Positions 61,412 through 64,000 of a DNA stretch of 64,000 bases are shown in pieces. The stretch's first letter is position 1; each line of letters begins with the position of its first letter. Under the pieces are notes generated by a model. That model was not told where the DNA came from, did not search any database, and saw only the letters and a program-made list of their open reading frames with translations. This DNA is from Acanthornis magna (Eukaryota; Chordata; Aves; Passeriformes; Acanthizidae): NCBI GenBank assembly GCA_036785705.1, contig JAWUZG010000004.1, positions 9,148,501 to 9,212,500 of the forward strand, in the 5' to 3' direction. The position numbers were made by a program, and so were the translations under genes.

Positions 61412-64000
61412 TATGAATGTGGGAGATTTCAATTTTTTAATTTTCTGACATCTATATGGAAAGAAATGCCCTCATAGGTATCAGTTGATCTAAAATAGTT
61501 TTGAATGCATCTCTTGACAAATTTATGTAAGAAGTAGTTTATGAAGTAACAAAGGTGCTGGTGCTACTTTAGAGTTACTTTAAGTAAGCAGCAGGGAGAA
61601 GTACAGGGGCTGGCTGTAAAACATTAGCTTATATTGAGTAATAATGAGCTCATTCAGTTCATTTTAAATTGCAATAAATATAAAAATTAATATACAGCTA
61701 AGGTCTGGGGTTTTAGAAGCACAAACTTTTAGAAACTAAGAAATTAGTTGTTAGGGTTTACTGAACCAGTAACTCAAAGATTTGAACGTAGTAGAAGCAT
61801 GGAACTAAGTCAAAGGTGCAAACACTATCTAAAGTTTGTATTGCAAGCAAGAGGAGAAAATAGTCTCAGCAGGAAAGAGCTACAGACTTCTCTGGAGAAA
61901 GAAACACCTCAAATAGGATATGAAGAGTGGATAAAGAACTTAAAGGAATAAAAAGAGGGATTGATCAGCAAGGAGAGCTCTGTCTCAGAGGTCAAAAAGG
62001 GCAAAAATAAAACAAGAATGGACAAAAGCCTAGTTGAGTTGAAACTTGGAAAATAAAATTAAAACAAGTTGTGAAAGTTCTTCAATCATATAAATAAATA
62101 AGGACAGGAAAAGAGAAAACTAAGCTACACATAAAAATGTTGATAATGAAGCTAACCTAAATAAGGCAGCAGAATCAAATACTCTAACACATGGATAAGA
62201 CATATGACAGAAATTTCTGATCAGTCAGTAAGAATTAAAGTAATGTAAATTACTTTATCCAAGGAAGAAAGAAAACTTGAAATGCTTTTATGAGCTAGAT
62301 GAGGTATTCCAAAAGCTCTGAACCACGAATATGAGACAAATGTGTAGATAAAAGTGAAAAATGAGAGGCAAGTACTTTCAGCTTGTCAAAAACTTTTTAG
62401 TTGCAAGAAGATTTTTAATACCTGTAGTGCAGAAAATAAGCAAGAAAATTAATGGGAAGCAACAACGAAACTGATGGAATAGTAATTTGTGATTCATAAG
62501 AAGCTAAGTGTGGAGAAAGTCACTGGAAAAACACAATATGATATAAAAACAGTATCTTTCCAGAGTCCAAGATTTTTATATTCTGTAATAATTCCTCCTT
62601 TTAGTCCACAGTTTCACAATTTGAGTGCATTTTGTAGATGTATCTTAACACCAATTGATCTGCACGATTTTGTTGTTCTGAAAAGAAAGTTTACTGTGAC
62701 AAGTAGTCTGTCGACATTTTATGATTTGTGTTTTCATTACAAAGTAAAGCTGTTTTTTTCAGCCATGTATTTCCTTTCTAGGAAAGGATATTGTACAGAA
62801 TGAGAAGTACTTCACACAAGCAGGGCAGTATGTTTGATCTTGGATTGGGAGAGCTGACCTTACTCATAATAGCATTTAAGACAAGTCATGATGCCACTCT
62901 GGAATGGGTTATTGGTGTATAGCATGACTCTTCCTGGGACCAACTTGTTGGTTTATAGTTAGACGTTGGGAAATACACCTACCTGAGAAAAAGATGTATT
63001 TTTTATAAATCCTGAAGGGTTAGAAGAACATGACTACTTGTAACAACTCCTGCTGAGTTGTTTCTTTCCTCCTTTAGTGGCTCATGGGAAGCATTTGAGA
63101 AGTGCTTGTGCTATTTTTCCAGAAGCTTTCAGAGAAGGATTTTTATTTTATATTTGAGTTCCAGGATGAAAACGGTTAGGAGTTCCATAAGTTCCTTCTG
63201 AAGAATCATGTTAAAGAACTCCCTGTTAGTCTCATTTATGTAGTCTCTGCTGCCCAGGCTTAGCACAGAGGTTTTTTTTTTCTTTTTGCTTTAATAAGTG
63301 TTTGGTTACACTTTCCTAACATTGTACAGATTGTTCTCTCCAAGGAATAGAAAGACTGACTGCTCTTTCTGACTGTTGTTTGTTTGGGGGTTTTTTAAAT
63401 ATTTTTAAGCAGTCACTGTCAATGTTTGGAGAAATGTCTATGCTCACAATTCATTCACTAGGGGACATCCAACCTGATTTTCACTGCTGTTATTTTTACT
63501 TTTTATATCTTCATGGGAAGCTATGTAAAGATTTTGGATGGATTATGAATGAAAAATTAACGAAGGATATGGAAGCAAGAAGAAAACTCAAGAAGAAGAA
63601 AAGATAACATAATGGAAAAACAGAGCCCAAACTCAGAGAGGACGCCCAGTTTGTAGAGGCCTAAACTCAACAATTTTTTGTCAGCATCTTGCACTGACTG
63701 CTAAGGCCATTCTGCTGCAGCTCTCAGCTGCAAGGCTGAGCATGCTACTGAGCTATGAAAAAGTAAGTTGGAGTGTATCAAGGTACGCACCTTACCTTGT
63801 AGGACCACCAACCAGAACTAGGTGCTACCTCTGCATGGTTATCTTATTCCTGTAATTTACCTGCAGCAGCTCATTTCCCTCACCATTCCTCATCTCCCAC
63901 AGGCGATAAAGAAATAAATCCCCTCCAAAGATTTTGCTCGTTAGAGCAAGAATATAATTTTTCCCTGAAGAGTCTGTATCTGGTAAATCCTAATTGATTG
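61412..64000. other. AT-rich unique sequence, no gene seen
   Basis: There is a 104-codon plus-strand frame at 62489-62803 and one of 75 codons at 63380-63607, neither with motifs. Near the end (63640-63930) the DNA is more balanced, with a donor-like AAAAAGTAAGT near 63758 and an acceptor-like TCATCTCCCACAG ending at 63902, but no open exon connects to them. Confidence 0.5.

Noticed and set aside
61199..61477. Repeat proteins on both strands (Leu-Pro-Ser-Phe and Glu-Gly-Arg-Lys)
   Set aside because: They are translations of the (GGAA)n array; the same applies to the minus-strand frame at 52862-53161.
63700..63930. Donor-like and acceptor-like splice signals
   Set aside because: They are not paired with an open exon, and such matches are common by chance.
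1..64000. CRISPR arrays, operons, prophages, tRNA or rRNA genes
   Set aside because: No regularly spaced repeats, no bacterial gene organisation and no recognisable RNA gene; the repeat content is that of a bird genome.

Overview
The window looks like a bird chromosome, most likely a songbird. It holds several 5'-truncated CR1 LINE copies with the terminal ATTCTGTG-type repeat of bird CR1, an ERVL-class endogenous retrovirus relic with its 3' LTR, and a solo LTR of a type I associate with passerines. The bulk of the sequence is AT-rich and non-coding, as in a gene desert or a very large intron. I find no host protein-coding gene, no convincing chain of exons, and no rRNA, tRNA or CRISPR array. 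Most of the short open frames are chance frames in AT-rich DNA or sit inside repeats. Identification is by eye and from memory of repeat families; no alignment was run.

Layout. 1-17173: AT-rich unique DNA with one well-kept CR1 3' end (4531-4974), an (AC)21 microsatellite (6274-6315), homopolymer runs and one protein-like open frame on the minus strand (11100-11388). 17174-20081: an ATCT microsatellite, then a decayed ERVL relic with reverse transcriptase and integrase remnants and a nearly complete 3' LTR. 20082-30880: unique DNA plus a CR1 copy (22812-23411). 30881-31839: a CpG-rich solo LTR of 959 bp bounded by perfect 5-bp target duplications (GGGAC). 32060-32998: a minus-strand CR1 retaining the C-terminal end of its ORF2. 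33000-42640: unique DNA. 42650-44600: an old plus-strand CR1, a T/G-rich tract, and a minus-strand CR1 split by about 236 bp of foreign sequence. 48415-61411: three long purine arrays, (GGGAA)29, (GGAA)25 and (GGAA)~36, all purine on the plus strand, with a CR1-inside-CR1 nest (53082-54200) directly after the second. 61412-64000: unique DNA.

No genes work together here. What can be read is an insertion history: old CR1 waves, an ERVL copy inactivated by stops and frameshifts, a later and relatively fresh LTR insertion that recombined to a solo LTR, and microsatellite expansion. The least ordinary items are the CpG-rich solo LTR with exact target duplications, the preserved D,D(35)E spacing in an otherwise dead integrase, the two interrupted CR1 copies, and the cluster of pure GGAA/GGGAA arrays. 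I saw no evidence of an undescribed multi-gene system.
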